Numbered from the stretch's first letter, positions 33,231 to 42,732 are shown. The stretch is DNA of 58,270 bases from Candidatus Gastranaerophilales bacterium (GCA_944327225.1 CALVGZ010000013.1:1-58270), one strand, 5' to 3'. Notes: a model not told the origin generated them from the sequence alone. Program-made: numbers and translations.

Positions 33231-34586
33231 ATGTTTGATAATTTATCCGAAAGATTACAGGAAATAATAAGAAAAACAAGTGCAAATGCAACTTTAACAG
33301 AGGAAAATATGCAAGATGCACTAAGAGAAATAAGACGTGCTTTATTGGGTGCGGATGTTTCTTTGAATGTTGTTAAATCTTTTATCTCATCAATTAAGGA
33401 TAAAGCGGAAGGTGAAAATGTTGTTCAATCGACTAATCCTTCACAAACTTTAATTAAAATTGTAAATGACGAGTTAACCAAACTTTTGGGTGAGAAACAA
33501 TCACCTCTTAATTTAAATACTAATCCTTCAATTATTATGATGCTCGGACTGCAAGGTTCAGGTAAAACAACAAGTGCTGCAAAACTTGCACTAAAATTAA
33601 AAAAAGAAGGGAAAACACCTCTTTTGGTTGCACTTGATGTATATCGTCCGGCTGCAATATTACAATTAAAAACTTTAGCAAATGAAAATAAAATTGATTT
33701 TTTTGCAATAGAGGAAGAAAAAGATGTTATTAAAATTGCAAAAAAATCTTTGGAGTTTGCAAAAGAACACAATAATACAATTTTGATTTTTGATACAGCC
33801 GGAAGATTGCAAATAGATTCTGATATGATGGCTGAATTAATGCTTATTAACCACAGCTTTAATATTAATGAAAAATTGCTTGTTGTGGATTCAATGATAG
33901 GTCAAGCAGCAGTCGAAGTTGCCGTTAATTTTAATGAACAATTAGGGCTTGACGGAGTTATTTTAACAAAATTAGACGGAGATACCAAAGGTGGTTGTGC
34001 TTTAAGTATAGTATATGCTACAAATAAACCTATTAAGCTAATAGGTGCGGGTGAAAAAATTGAGCCTTTGGAAGATTTTTATCCCGATAGAATGGCAAAT
34101 AGAATTCTTGGCATGGGTGATATTGTTTCGCTCGTCGAAAAAGCTCAGAAAAACATTGATGTTAAAGAAGCTAAAGAACTTGAAAAGAAAATGTTAAAAG
34201 CTGAGTTTAGCTTTGAAGATTTTTTAAAAATTCAAAAGCAAATTAAAGCCCTTGGGTCTTTTGGCGGTATTTTATCTATGCTTCCATTGGGAATTTCTAA
34301 AAATGATACAGAAAAAATTTCTCATGAAGGGGAAAAACAGTTTAAAAAAATTGAAGTATTTATTCAATCTATGACACCTGAAGAAAGAAAAAATCCGAAT
34401 ATCCTGAACGCTTCACGCAAAAAAAGAATTGCAGCAGGTTCGGGCATGGATATTAATGAATTAAATAACTTTATAGCACAATTTGAAACTATGAGAAAAA
34501 TGATGAAAGGTCTTGGGGGTATAAAGAATCAATTTAAGGGTAAAAAAGGTAAAATGCCTATTATGCCTCCTAAGTTTCCATTTTAA
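33231..34586 (+). CDS. ffh: Signal recognition particle GTPase Ffh
   Basis: A 451-residue SRP54 protein that binds signal sequences and SRP RNA and delivers ribosomes to FtsY. The N domain is residues 1-95; the GTPase domain shows MLGLQGSGKTTSAAKLA near residue 104, DTAGRLQ near residue 186 and LTKLDGDTKGG near residue 245; the methionine-rich M domain (about 325-451) has SMLPLG, MTPEERKNP and the RNA-binding SRKKRIAAGSG. Length and order are normal. It heads a plus-strand run with trkA, trkH and others, with short gaps, so it may share a transcript. TAGAAT just upstream is a possible -10 but lies very close to the ATG. Confidence 0.95.
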   Translation: MFDNLSERLQEIIRKTSANATLTEENMQDALREIRRALLGADVSLNVVKSFISSIKDKAEGENVVQSTNPSQTLIKIVNDELTKLLGEKQSPLNLNTNPSIIMMLGLQGSGKTTSAAKLALKLKKEGKTPLLVALDVYRPAAILQLKTLANENKIDFFAIEEEKDVIKIAKKSLEFAKEHNNTILIFDTAGRLQIDSDMMAELMLINHSFNINEKLLVVDSMIGQAAVEVAVNFNEQLGLDGVILTKLDGDTKGGCALSIVYATNKPIKLIGAGEKIEPLEDFYPDRMANRILGMGDIVSLVEKAQKNIDVKEAKELEKKMLKAEFSFEDFLKIQKQIKALGSFGGILSMLPLGISKNDTEKISHEGEKQFKKIEVFIQSMTPEERKNPNILNASRKKRIAAGSGMDINELNNFIAQFETMRKMMKGLGGIKNQFKGKKGKMPIMPPKFPF

Positions 34587-34601
34587 TAAGGAAAGAATTT
34601 T

Positions 34602-35948
34602 ATGAAGATTGTAATATACGGTGCAAATGAAATGGCCTCTGCAATAGCTGCGGATTTATTTGAAGACCATGACGTTATTATAATAGATCCTTGTCAAAAA
34701 AAATTAGATAGCTTTTCAAGATTGGATATAGGACTTATTTGTGCCGATGCTTTAAACATAAATACATTAAAAAATGCAGATATAGAAAGTATGGATGCTT
34801 TCGTAGCTTTAACGGAAGATGATGAGATAAATATTATTGCCTGTCTTATGGCAAAGCAAGTTTCTGATGCTCAAACAATTTGCTTTGTAAGTAAAAAAGA
34901 ATCTATGGAGTCGGTTAATTCTTTAAAAGATGAATATAAGACTTCTTATGCTAATTGTATAGATAATGTTATTTGGCCACAAGGTTTATTGGCACAAGAA
35001 ATTTTTAAAATAATTGCCGTTCCGAACGCGGTGGACGTTGAAAATTTTGCTCATGGTCGAGCTAGATTGTTCGAGTACAGAATTAAAGAGGATTCGGAAT
35101 TATTAAATAAAAAATTAAAAGATTGTTATTTTAATTCGGAAGTTCTTGTAGTTGGAATTGTAAGAGATGATGAACTTTTTATTCCAAATGGCAATAGTGA
35201 ATTTATGTTAAATGATAAGGCTATTCTAATGGGGACACCTATCGGGCTTGATATAGCAGCGAGTGAGCTTTTTGAATCAAAAGGAAGAGTTAAAAAAATT
35301 GCAATTATAGGCGGCGGTTCTGTTGGTTTTGAATTGGCCTCAGCTCTTGAAAAAACTGCAATGAATTTAAAATTAGTTGAAAATGATTATGAAAGATGTG
35401 AAATGCTTTCTCAGAATTTGAAGAAAACTTTAATTTTAAATGAATCTGGAACGAGCCTTGAATTATTGGAGCAGGAAGAAATTGGAAAATCTGATGTAGT
35501 TATTGCAATTACAAATAATGATGAAAAAAATCTTTTGTGTTCGTTACTAACCAAGCAACTCGGAGCAAAAAAAGTTATAACAAGAGTTTCACAGGGAATA
35601 ACGGCAAATTTATTTGAACATGTCGGTGTTGATGTCGCTATTTCACAAAGAGAAGCCTGTGTAAATGAAATTAAAAATAGAATTATTGAATCTCGAGAAG
35701 GTATAATTGCGACAGTTGAAAGAGGACAAGGGGAGATTCTTGAAATCCAATTAAATAAAAATTTTCAATCAAAAACTCTTGCAGAAATTAAAATGCCAAC
35801 CCCTTGCGTTATAGCAATAATAAGGAGAGGCTCAAAAGTGATTATACCAAAAGGGCAAACTGTTATTAAAGCAGGAGATATTCTCCTTATTTTTACTAAA
35901 ACTGATGATATTATTAAGGTTAAGGAATATTTAAGTAATGCGGTATAA
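34602..35948 (+). CDS. trkA: Trk potassium uptake regulatory protein TrkA
   Basis: A 448-residue peripheral protein with two RCK units that bind NAD(H) and gate TrkH. The first Rossmann domain begins MKIVIYGANEMASAIAADL, lacking the usual GxGxxG glycines, so nucleotide binding there may be weak. The second has the full IAIIGGGSVGFELASAL near residue 232. Each is followed by a TrkA-C domain (e.g. IATVERGQGEILEIQLNKNF and the ending GDILLIFTKTDDI). Length matches typical TrkA. Its end overlaps trkH by 11 bases. Confidence 0.92.
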   Translation: MKIVIYGANEMASAIAADLFEDHDVIIIDPCQKKLDSFSRLDIGLICADALNINTLKNADIESMDAFVALTEDDEINIIACLMAKQVSDAQTICFVSKKESMESVNSLKDEYKTSYANCIDNVIWPQGLLAQEIFKIIAVPNAVDVENFAHGRARLFEYRIKEDSELLNKKLKDCYFNSEVLVVGIVRDDELFIPNGNSEFMLNDKAILMGTPIGLDIAASELFESKGRVKKIAIIGGGSVGFELASALEKTAMNLKLVENDYERCEMLSQNLKKTLILNESGTSLELLEQEEIGKSDVVIAITNNDEKNLLCSLLTKQLGAKKVITRVSQGITANLFEHVGVDVAISQREACVNEIKNRIIESREGIIATVERGQGEILEIQLNKNFQSKTLAEIKMPTPCVIAIIRRGSKVIIPKGQTVIKAGDILLIFTKTDDIIKVKEYLSNAV

Positions 35949-37389
35949 TCTTATTTTTAATATTCTTTCAATGACTTTAAAATATATAGGGATTTTATTT
36001 TTAATACCTGTTGTTGCTGCTTTTTTGTTGCACGAAAACAAAGAAATTATACCATTTATTGTTACAGCTTTTGTTTCAATTATAATAGGTTTTATTTTTT
36101 CATTGAATGACGCTGATAAAAAAGATATAGATAATATTAAAAAAACAGAATCGCTCGTAACGGTTTTATTTGCTTGGTTATTATTTAGTTTAATCTGCTC
36201 TATACCATATTTATTTTATGGATTTAGTTTTACTAATGCTTGTTTTGAGGCGGTTTCTGGAGTTACAACAACAGGCGGAAGCGTTATACAAGATTTTAGC
36301 TTATATCCTAAAACTTTTTATTTTTATCGTTCTTTAATTCAATGGATAGGTGGAATGGGGATTGTTGTACTTTTTATTGCCGTTCTTCCTAAAATTTCAG
36401 TTGCCGGAAGACAGATGTTTTATGCGGAAGCTCCTGTTCCCACTGAAGATAAGGCAACTCCAAGAATACGCTATACTGCAAGTTGGCTTTGGGGTTTGTA
36501 TTTAGCATTTACTACTGTTGAAACTATTGTTTTAAAATTTTTGGGACTTGATTTTTATAATGCAACGGTTACTTCTTTATCAACTATTGCAACGGGAGGC
36601 TTGTCGCTATTGCCTAATAGTATACTTGGCTATAACAGCACGGCTGTGAGTGTTTGTGTAATGATTTTTATGTATATAGCCGGTATAAATTATATTTTAA
36701 TATATAGAACAATAAAAAATAAAAGCTTTGCATCGTTATTCAGAAGTGAAGAATTTAAAGTTTATACCGGTTTAATTCTTATTTTAAGTCTTTGCTTAAC
36801 TTTAAGTCTTTGTATAAATTCAAATTATGAATTTAGAACTGCTATTTTAAATTCAACTTTTGAAATTGTATCAACAATGACAACAACCGGCTTTGCAATA
36901 GATAATTATATCAATTGGGATACTGCATCAAAAGTAATTTTATTTTTGGCTTTTTTTACCGGTGGCTGTGCCACGTCAACATCAGGCGGTATAAAAATAA
37001 TAAGATGGGTATTTATATTTAAATATTTAAAGAGAGAATTAAATAAAATTTTACACCCCAAAGGAGTTTATCCTCTAAAACTTGAAAATAGTGTTATAAA
37101 TGCAGATATTATAAGCCAAATGATTGCGTTTGTAGTTTTTTATTTTGTAATCCTTGCTTTTGGTGCATTTTTAATAGCAATAATAGAGAAAAATTCAATA
37201 TTAGCTATAAGTACTTCTGTAACTGCCATTGGAAATGTTGGCCCGGGGTATAATATTATTGGTCCTATGGATAGTTTTTTTACTCTGCATATTGGCTCTA
37301 AATGGATTTTAATATTTTTGATGTTAATAGGACGTCTTGAAATAATACCTTTTCTTGCAATTTTAAATAAGGATTTATGGAAAAATTAA
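35938..37389 (+). CDS. trkH: Trk potassium transporter membrane subunit TrkH
   Basis: A 483-residue inner-membrane potassium channel-like transporter with four pore-loop units. The filter-like segments are visible in order: SGVTTTGGS near residue 106, STIATGGLSLL near residue 215, TMTTTGFAID near residue 317 and SVTAIGNVGPGYN near residue 430. Hydrophobic segments of TrkH type fill the rest. It overlaps trkA by 11 bases and is followed 2 bases later by a formyltransferase gene, so all are probably one transcript. Confidence 0.93.
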   Translation: MRYNLIFNILSMTLKYIGILFLIPVVAAFLLHENKEIIPFIVTAFVSIIIGFIFSLNDADKKDIDNIKKTESLVTVLFAWLLFSLICSIPYLFYGFSFTNACFEAVSGVTTTGGSVIQDFSLYPKTFYFYRSLIQWIGGMGIVVLFIAVLPKISVAGRQMFYAEAPVPTEDKATPRIRYTASWLWGLYLAFTTVETIVLKFLGLDFYNATVTSLSTIATGGLSLLPNSILGYNSTAVSVCVMIFMYIAGINYILIYRTIKNKSFASLFRSEEFKVYTGLILILSLCLTLSLCINSNYEFRTAILNSTFEIVSTMTTTGFAIDNYINWDTASKVILFLAFFTGGCATSTSGGIKIIRWVFIFKYLKRELNKILHPKGVYPLKLENSVINADIISQMIAFVVFYFVILAFGAFLIAIIEKNSILAISTSVTAIGNVGPGYNIIGPMDSFFTLHIGSKWILIFLMLIGRLEIIPFLAILNKDLWKN

Positions 37390-37390
37390 A

Positions 37391-38317
37391 ATGGAGAAAT
37401 TAAGAATAATTTTTGTAGGCATTCCTGATATGGCAACAATTTGTTTAAGTAACTTATTAGCCTCTAAATTTAATATTGTAGGGGTTGTTCCGCCTAAAAA
37501 AAACCATGAAACTTATAGTTTTTTTAAAAAAATTGTTTTAGATAAAAATTTAAATTTTATTGAATTTGAAAAAAGTCCGAATGATAATGATTGTTTGGAA
37601 AAAATCAAAGCACTTGAGGCAGATGTCGGGGTTGTTTGTTCGTATAATAATCTTTTATCTAAAGAGTTTTTAAATACAACAAAAATGGGTTATATTAATT
37701 GCCATCCATCACTTTTACCTGATTACAGAGGACCAAATCCATATTTTAACATTATATATAATGGAGAAAAAAAATCGGGTATTACTTTGCATTTTATGGA
37801 TGAGACTTTTGATACGGGAGATATAATTTATCAAAAGGAATTTGAGCTTATGCCATCTGAAACAATGGGTACGTTGTTTAATAGAACCACCTATATGATT
37901 TCTGATGCTTTAATAGAAGTTTTAAATGAAATTCAAAAAACGGGAGAAATAGAAAGAATTTCTCAAAAGGATGGTATTTTTAAAACTGCACCAAAGGTTG
38001 ACGGTAATTTTAAAATAAGGTGGAAAACCTCAAATGTATTTGAAATTGAACGATTGATAAGGGCAAGTAATCCTTTTTACAATGTTTTAACTGATTTTAG
38101 AGGTGTATGTGTAAAAATAATAAAAGCGTCAGCCATTAAAATCAAACATAATTTTGAATTTGGACGAATTATTAAGGCAAATGAAAAATGCCTTATTGTC
38201 GCAGCAAAAGAGGGTGCTTTATCGATAGAAGTTATACAGGTTGGAACTTGGGGATGTTTTATACCAAAAGATTTTTATTATACTTTTAGTCCAAAAACTG
38301 ATGAATATTTGATTTAA
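37391..38317 (+). CDS. Formyltransferase (Fmt-like)
   Basis: A 308-residue formyltransferase-fold protein using N10-formyl-tetrahydrofolate. The catalytic segment INCHPSLLPDYRGPNPYFN has Asn and His near residues 109-111, with DETFDTGDIIYQ about 35 residues later, and a C-terminal OB-like domain follows. This is closest to methionyl-tRNA formyltransferase, yet its LLPDYRGPNP differs from the usual LLPxxRGAAP, so another amine substrate is possible. It starts 2 bases after trkH and is followed 12 bases later by a TIM-barrel gene. No def (deformylase) gene is adjacent. I am sure of the family, less of Fmt itself. Confidence 0.75.
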   Translation: MEKLRIIFVGIPDMATICLSNLLASKFNIVGVVPPKKNHETYSFFKKIVLDKNLNFIEFEKSPNDNDCLEKIKALEADVGVVCSYNNLLSKEFLNTTKMGYINCHPSLLPDYRGPNPYFNIIYNGEKKSGITLHFMDETFDTGDIIYQKEFELMPSETMGTLFNRTTYMISDALIEVLNEIQKTGEIERISQKDGIFKTAPKVDGNFKIRWKTSNVFEIERLIRASNPFYNVLTDFRGVCVKIIKASAIKIKHNFEFGRIIKANEKCLIVAAKEGALSIEVIQVGTWGCFIPKDFYYTFSPKTDEYLI

Positions 38318-38328
38318 GGAAAACAATA

Positions 38329-39144
38329 ATGGAAAAATTAAATTTTTTAACAGCTGGGATACCCACAAAAGCGAGCGATTATACTAATGCTTTTGATGTT
38401 TTAGATAGCATAGGGCTTGACGGGCTTGAAGTTGAATTTGTGCATGGAGTAAGGTATAGCGAAAAAACAAGAGAGGCAATATTAAATAGGGGAAATTTTT
38501 TAATTACCCATCACGGGCCATACTACATAAATTTGAATGCTAAAGAACAAGATAAAAAAGAAGCGAGTATAAAAAGAGTTTTAGATACAATAAGAGCAGC
38601 AGAAGACCTTGGGGCATATTCTATAACGTATCATGCAGCTTTTTATTTGGGGGAAGATTCAAGCACTGTAACTAAAAAGCTTATAGATTGTCATAAGGAA
38701 ATTATTGAAATTGCAGAAAAGGAAAATTTAAAAACTTGGATAAGACCTGAAACCACAGGTAAAAAAAGCCAATGGGGTACGTTGGATGAGATAATTGAGT
38801 TGTCGAAAAATTTTAAAAAAGTATTACCTTGTATTGATTTTGCTCATATTCATGCAAGAGAAGACGGAAAATTTAATACATATAACGAATTTTGTCATAT
38901 TTTAGAAAAGTTAGGCAATAATCTTGGAGAAACTGCACTTAATAATTTTCATGGACACGTCGCAGGAATTGAATACGGTGCAAAGGGTGAAAAAAAACAT
39001 TTAATTTTTGAAGAAAGTGATTTTAATTATAAAGATTTACTTAAAGCTATGAAAAAATTTGATATTAAAGGGGTACTTGTGTGTGAAAGTCCTAATATTG
39101 AAATTGATACAAAAATTTTAAAAGATTACTATGAAAGTTTATAA
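38329..39144 (+). CDS. TIM-barrel AP endonuclease family 2 protein (Nfo-like)
   Basis: A 271-residue xylose-isomerase-like TIM barrel of the endonuclease IV type. Metal-binding residues appear in order: THHGPYYINLNA near residue 60, TYHAAF near residue 102, RPETTG near residue 142, IDFAHIHAREDG near residue 174, FHGHVAGIEYG near residue 208 and CESPNIE near residue 252, as in short endonuclease IV enzymes that cut at abasic DNA sites. Three-metal enzymes of this kind repair DNA; other sugar isomerases share the fold. It follows the formyltransferase gene by 12 bases. Confidence 0.75.
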   Translation: MEKLNFLTAGIPTKASDYTNAFDVLDSIGLDGLEVEFVHGVRYSEKTREAILNRGNFLITHHGPYYINLNAKEQDKKEASIKRVLDTIRAAEDLGAYSITYHAAFYLGEDSSTVTKKLIDCHKEIIEIAEKENLKTWIRPETTGKKSQWGTLDEIIELSKNFKKVLPCIDFAHIHAREDGKFNTYNEFCHILEKLGNNLGETALNNFHGHVAGIEYGAKGEKKHLIFEESDFNYKDLLKAMKKFDIKGVLVCESPNIEIDTKILKDYYESL

Positions 39145-39212
39145 TCATCTTATTAATTGAACTTTTTTATAAAAATTGTATAATGGTTTAAAAGTTATAA
39201 AAGGATTTAATT

Positions 39213-39620
39213 ATGAAAGAAAGATTTTTAAATGTACTAAAATGGTTTTTTATTATATTGGGTGTTTTATTTTTAATGCAAATATTACTCGTAGCGGGAG
39301 CATTTATAGGTCTTTCAAGTTTTGCAAAAGCAGATATTGATACAATTGGAAATAAGAGTCCTAAAATTAAAGATATTCAACCTATTATAAATTATGTTGA
39401 AGATTATCAAATTAAAAATGGAAAATACCCTGAAAAAATTGAAAATGTTAAAATTAAAAAAGGTTTAAATTATAAATATGAAATTTCAAAAAATGCAAAT
39501 TGTTATACAATTACAACTAAAAAAGAAAAAGAAAATTTGACAGCTCAATATCAACATTGTAAAGTAACTTCCGAAAATTCTAACTCAAGTTCTGAAAGTT
39601 ATATTGAATTCAATAATTAA
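39213..39620 (+). CDS. Membrane-anchored pilin-like small protein
   Basis: A 135-residue protein with one hydrophobic segment (about 10-33) near the N-terminus, then an extracytoplasmic part containing IINYVEDYQIKNGKYPEKIENV, a pattern common in pseudopilins and their minor relatives (helix, then G-x-YP). A pair of cysteines (NCYTI, HCKV) may form a disulfide. A Ser/Asn-rich tail ends it. I could not see a canonical prepilin peptidase site with Glu5, so it may only resemble a pilin. AAAGGA precedes the ATG. Confidence 0.6.
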   Translation: MKERFLNVLKWFFIILGVLFLMQILLVAGAFIGLSSFAKADIDTIGNKSPKIKDIQPIINYVEDYQIKNGKYPEKIENVKIKKGLNYKYEISKNANCYTITTKKEKENLTAQYQHCKVTSENSNSSSESYIEFNN

Positions 39621-39662
39621 TTTTTAATTAAAAAAAACGATTTTTTCAAAAAAAGAGTGATA

Positions 39663-39712
39663 ATAAGACTGTAAGAAGCAGTAAGAATAAAAATTGAAAG
39701 GAGCAGTCTTAT
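39663..39712 (+). promoter_or_regulatory. Inverted repeat overlapping the hsp20 start codon
   Basis: ATAAGACTG (39663-39671) is perfectly complementary to CAGTCTTAT (39704-39712), whose last two bases are the A and U of the start codon. The ribosome-binding site (AAAGGAG, 39697-39703) lies in the loop next to the stem. In RNA this would hinder initiation, as in a thermometer. ACTG can instead pair with CAGT at 39079-39082 shifted by 600, i.e. 39679-39682, giving a shorter rival hairpin. It could also be a DNA operator. Confidence 0.5.
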
Positions 39713-40169
39713 GAAATTCTTAGTTAGAAAAGCACCGGAAAATTTTATTAGAACTGTAAATGATGAAATCAGCTCTTTATTAAACAGACATTTTGACAGT
39801 TATTTTCCTGAAGCAAGTTATTGGGATGATGTCGAAGGTAAGTATTCAATGCCTGTTGAAATTTCTGATAAAGGTCAAAAATACGAATTAAAGGCAGAAC
39901 TTCCGGGAGTTAAAAAAGAAGATTTAGATATTGATATAGATTCAAATTATGCAATAATTAATGCTAAAAAGACAGAAGAAAAGGAAGAAAAGGACAAGTC
40001 TTACACTAAAACTGAATTTAGATACGGTGAATTTTCGAGAACAGTTTATTTTCCTGAAGAGATTGATGTTGATAAAACGGAAGCAAAACTTGAACATGGT
40101 ATTTTAAAAATCGAAGCACCGAAAAAGATAATAGAAAATGAGAATAAGAAAAAATTAACGGTAAAATAA
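39711..40169 (+). CDS. Small heat-shock protein Hsp20
   Basis: A 152-residue alpha-crystallin-type chaperone that holds unfolding proteins. The crystallin domain spans about residues 40-140 with MPVEISDKGQKYELKAELPG, VKKEDLDIDIDSNYAIINA, FRYGEFSRTVYFPEEIDVDK and AKLEHGILKIEAPKK, all in the family order. The short N-terminal arm is normal for bacterial forms. A strong ribosome-binding site lies inside the predicted hairpin. Followed by a good terminator, so it is a single-gene unit. Regulation by temperature through the leader is an inference. Confidence 0.92.
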   Translation: MKFLVRKAPENFIRTVNDEISSLLNRHFDSYFPEASYWDDVEGKYSMPVEISDKGQKYELKAELPGVKKEDLDIDIDSNYAIINAKKTEEKEEKDKSYTKTEFRYGEFSRTVYFPEEIDVDKTEAKLEHGILKIEAPKKIIENENKKKLTVK

Positions 40170-40174
40170 TTATG

Positions 40175-40199
40175 AAAACGGGGTAAATTGCCCCGTTTT
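40175..40199 (+). terminator. Intrinsic terminator of hsp20
   Basis: AAAACGGGG (40175-40183) pairs with CCCCGTTTT (40191-40199) around a 7-base loop. It begins 6 bases after the hsp20 stop. Confidence 0.85.
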
Positions 40200-40265
40200 A
40201 CTTTAAAAGGATGAATAAAAATTATTTTGACTCTGCTAAAATGTTCATGATTTAGGAGAAAATGG

Positions 40266-41303
40266 ATGCTTAAATATTTTACAGGGTCATATATTTTTAC
40301 GTTAGCAAGTTTTATTCTTGCGTATTTTTGGGCTGAGCATATACATTTAGGAAGCGGGTTAGCTTCATTATTTATTGTATTTGTGCTTAGTGTATTAGAA
40401 GTTAGTCTTTCATTTGACAATGCAGTAATTAATGCGGGAAAATTGGAAAAAATGTCCCCCAAGTGGCAGCATAGGTTTTTGACTTGGGGTATTTGGATTG
40501 CCGTTTTTGGTATGAGATTTTTATTTCCGATATGTATAGTTTCTATTTTCGCTAAAGTCGGCTTTTTAGATGTTATTGATATGGCATTAAATAATGCCGA
40601 TAAATATGCATATTACCTTCATGTTTCGCATCCGCCGATTATAACTTTTGGTGGTGCTTTTTTAATAATGTTATTTTTTTCTTACTTTTTTAATCATGAA
40701 AAAGATATCCACTGGATTAAAAAAATAGAAGAAAAAATGGCAACTTTAGGCCATTTTAAAAGTATAGGCATAACGATAACCTTGATTTTAGTCTGTTTAA
40801 CTCAATATTTAGCTCATTTGGATGATAAGTATGAAATTTTAATAGCTGGAGTTGCAGGTATTATTACCTATCTTGTAATAGATGGTTTTAGTCACATGCT
40901 CGAACATCATAAAATTGAAGGCAATTCTTGTTCTACCGGTTTTAGTTTGAAAAATTCCTGCTTTATTAACTTTTTGTACCTTGAATTGATTGATGCCTCA
41001 TTTTCCTTAGATGGAGTTTTGGGTGCTTTTGCACTAAGTAAGGATATTGTGATTATAACAATAGGGTTGTCAATCGGTGCTATGTTTGTTAGGTCTTTAA
41101 CAATTATGCTTGTTGAAAAGAAAACTTTAAAACAATACAGATATTTAGAACATGGTGCTCATTGGGCAATAGGAGCACTTGCTGCCATTATGTTTATATC
41201 GGCTGTACATGAAGTAAGCGAAATAATAACAGGTTTAATAGGGCTCGTATTTATAAGTTTTGCATTTATTTCTTCTTTAAAAGAAAACAAAAAAGAAGCT
41301 TAG
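40266..41303 (+). CDS. DUF475/TerC-superfamily membrane protein
   Basis: A 345-residue integral membrane protein with about nine hydrophobic segments. Conserved acidic sites lie in helices: LEVSLSFDNAVINAGKLEKM near residue 38 and ELIDASFSLDGVLGAFALS near residue 238, repeating the two-fold SFDNA/SLDGV pattern of DUF475 and TerC relatives, which are linked to metal (manganese, calcium) export or tellurite resistance. AGGAGA precedes the ATG. It stands alone, convergent with pyruvate kinase. The transported ion is not known from the sequence. Confidence 0.8.
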   Translation: MLKYFTGSYIFTLASFILAYFWAEHIHLGSGLASLFIVFVLSVLEVSLSFDNAVINAGKLEKMSPKWQHRFLTWGIWIAVFGMRFLFPICIVSIFAKVGFLDVIDMALNNADKYAYYLHVSHPPIITFGGAFLIMLFFSYFFNHEKDIHWIKKIEEKMATLGHFKSIGITITLILVCLTQYLAHLDDKYEILIAGVAGIITYLVIDGFSHMLEHHKIEGNSCSTGFSLKNSCFINFLYLELIDASFSLDGVLGAFALSKDIVIITIGLSIGAMFVRSLTIMLVEKKTLKQYRYLEHGAHWAIGALAAIMFISAVHEVSEIITGLIGLVFISFAFISSLKENKKEA

Positions 41304-41304
41304 G

Positions 41305-42732
41305 TTATGTTCCGATTTTATGAACTCTTATAAAATTGGTGCGTCCCGTAATTAATTTGGGAGCAGAACCTGTTATAATAACGTAATCGCCTTTTTTGAG
41401 TCCGATTTCATTTATTAAAAAATCATCAATATTTATAAGTAATTCAGAATTTAAAACATCATCCCATTTTTTACAAAAAGCAAAAACTCCCCAATTTAGT
41501 GCCATTCTTCTTTGGGTTTCTTCTATATCAGTTATCATAATTATGGGAACAGAGGGCTTTAATTTTGACATCAGACGGGTGGAATATCCGAAATGTGAAA
41601 AACTCAAAAGTGCTTTTGCATTTACATATTTCAACATTTTGTCGGCTCCAAAAGCAATAGCTTGGCGGGTTATTGCCATTTCTTCAGATATTTTAAAATC
41701 GTTATCAAATGTATAAAATTTACTATTTTCAACAGTTTTAGCTATTTTTGTCATTGTTTCAACGGCTTCAACTGCAAACTTTCCGACGGATGTTTCTCCG
41801 CTTAACATAACGGCATCTGTACCATCTAATATAGCATTTGCAACGTCAGAGCTTTCTGCTCTTGTTGGTATGGGTTCATTTATCATTGATTCCAGCATTT
41901 GAGTTGCTACTATGACAGGTTTTTTCTGTTTATTACATTCTTCTATTATTTTCTTTTGGCAGATTGGAACTTCAACAGGGGAAAGTTCAATCCCAAGATC
42001 ACCCCTTGCTACCATAATGCAATCAGAAACTGAAACAATACTTTCAAGGTTTTCTATTGCTTGCGGTTTTTCAAGTTTTGAAACAACAGGTATATCGGAT
42101 TTTAAATCATTTATATATTTTTTTGCCAATAAAACGTCTTCTTTTTGCCTTACAAAAGAAAGTGCAATGTAGTCTGCTTTATTTTCTATTGCGAATTTAA
42201 TAAATTCTATATCTCTTTTAGTAACGGCATTTAAACTGTTTGTGCTGCCGGGAATGTTTAAACCTTTTCTTGATTTTAAAATACCGCCGTTTGTTATTTT
42301 TACGTAGACTTTATTATCTTTAACTTCTTCAACAATGGCTTGAATTTTTCCGTCATCTAATAATATCTTGTTTCCCTTGACTACATCGTTTGCAATCCCT
42401 TCGTAATCAACGGGAATAATATTATTTTCCTTGGAATTATGGGCAAATATAGCTTTTTGTCCGGTTTTTAATTCAATATCTTTTTTTAAATTGCCAACTC
42501 TTATTTTAGGACCCTGAAGATCTATCATTATTGCTGCATTATAATCAAATTCCTTACAAACCAGTCTTATGGTTTTAAATTTTTCAAGATGGTCTTGCAT
42601 GGTTCCGTGGGACGTATTTAATCTAAAAACATTAACACCTGCTTTAAGAAGTTTTTTTATACCTTCTTTAGAATCAACGGCGGGACCGATTGTTGCAATT
42701 ATTTTTGTTCTTTTTTTAAATTTTAAATCCAT
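41305..42732 (-). CDS. pyk: Pyruvate kinase
   Basis: A 475-residue glycolytic enzyme making ATP and pyruvate from PEP and ADP. The barrel shows KIIATIGPAVDSKEGIKKL near residue 9, VFRLNTSHG near residue 34, LDLQGPKIRVGNL-type segment near residue 68, the metal-site MVARGDLGIEL near residue 240 and VIVATQMLESMI near residue 270, with AMLSGETSVGKF near residue 308. The C-terminal regulatory domain (about 345-475) is complete. NTSHG in place of the usual NFSHG is a common variant. Promoter region lies toward 42733-42800. Confidence 0.95.
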   Translation of the reverse strand: MDLKFKKRTKIIATIGPAVDSKEGIKKLLKAGVNVFRLNTSHGTMQDHLEKFKTIRLVCKEFDYNAAIMIDLQGPKIRVGNLKKDIELKTGQKAIFAHNSKENNIIPVDYEGIANDVVKGNKILLDDGKIQAIVEEVKDNKVYVKITNGGILKSRKGLNIPGSTNSLNAVTKRDIEFIKFAIENKADYIALSFVRQKEDVLLAKKYINDLKSDIPVVSKLEKPQAIENLESIVSVSDCIMVARGDLGIELSPVEVPICQKKIIEECNKQKKPVIVATQMLESMINEPIPTRAESSDVANAILDGTDAVMLSGETSVGKFAVEAVETMTKIAKTVENSKFYTFDNDFKISEEMAITRQAIAFGADKMLKYVNAKALLSFSHFGYSTRLMSKLKPSVPIIMITDIEETQRRMALNWGVFAFCKKWDDVLNSELLINIDDFLINEIGLKKGDYVIITGSAPKLITGRTNFIRVHKIGT

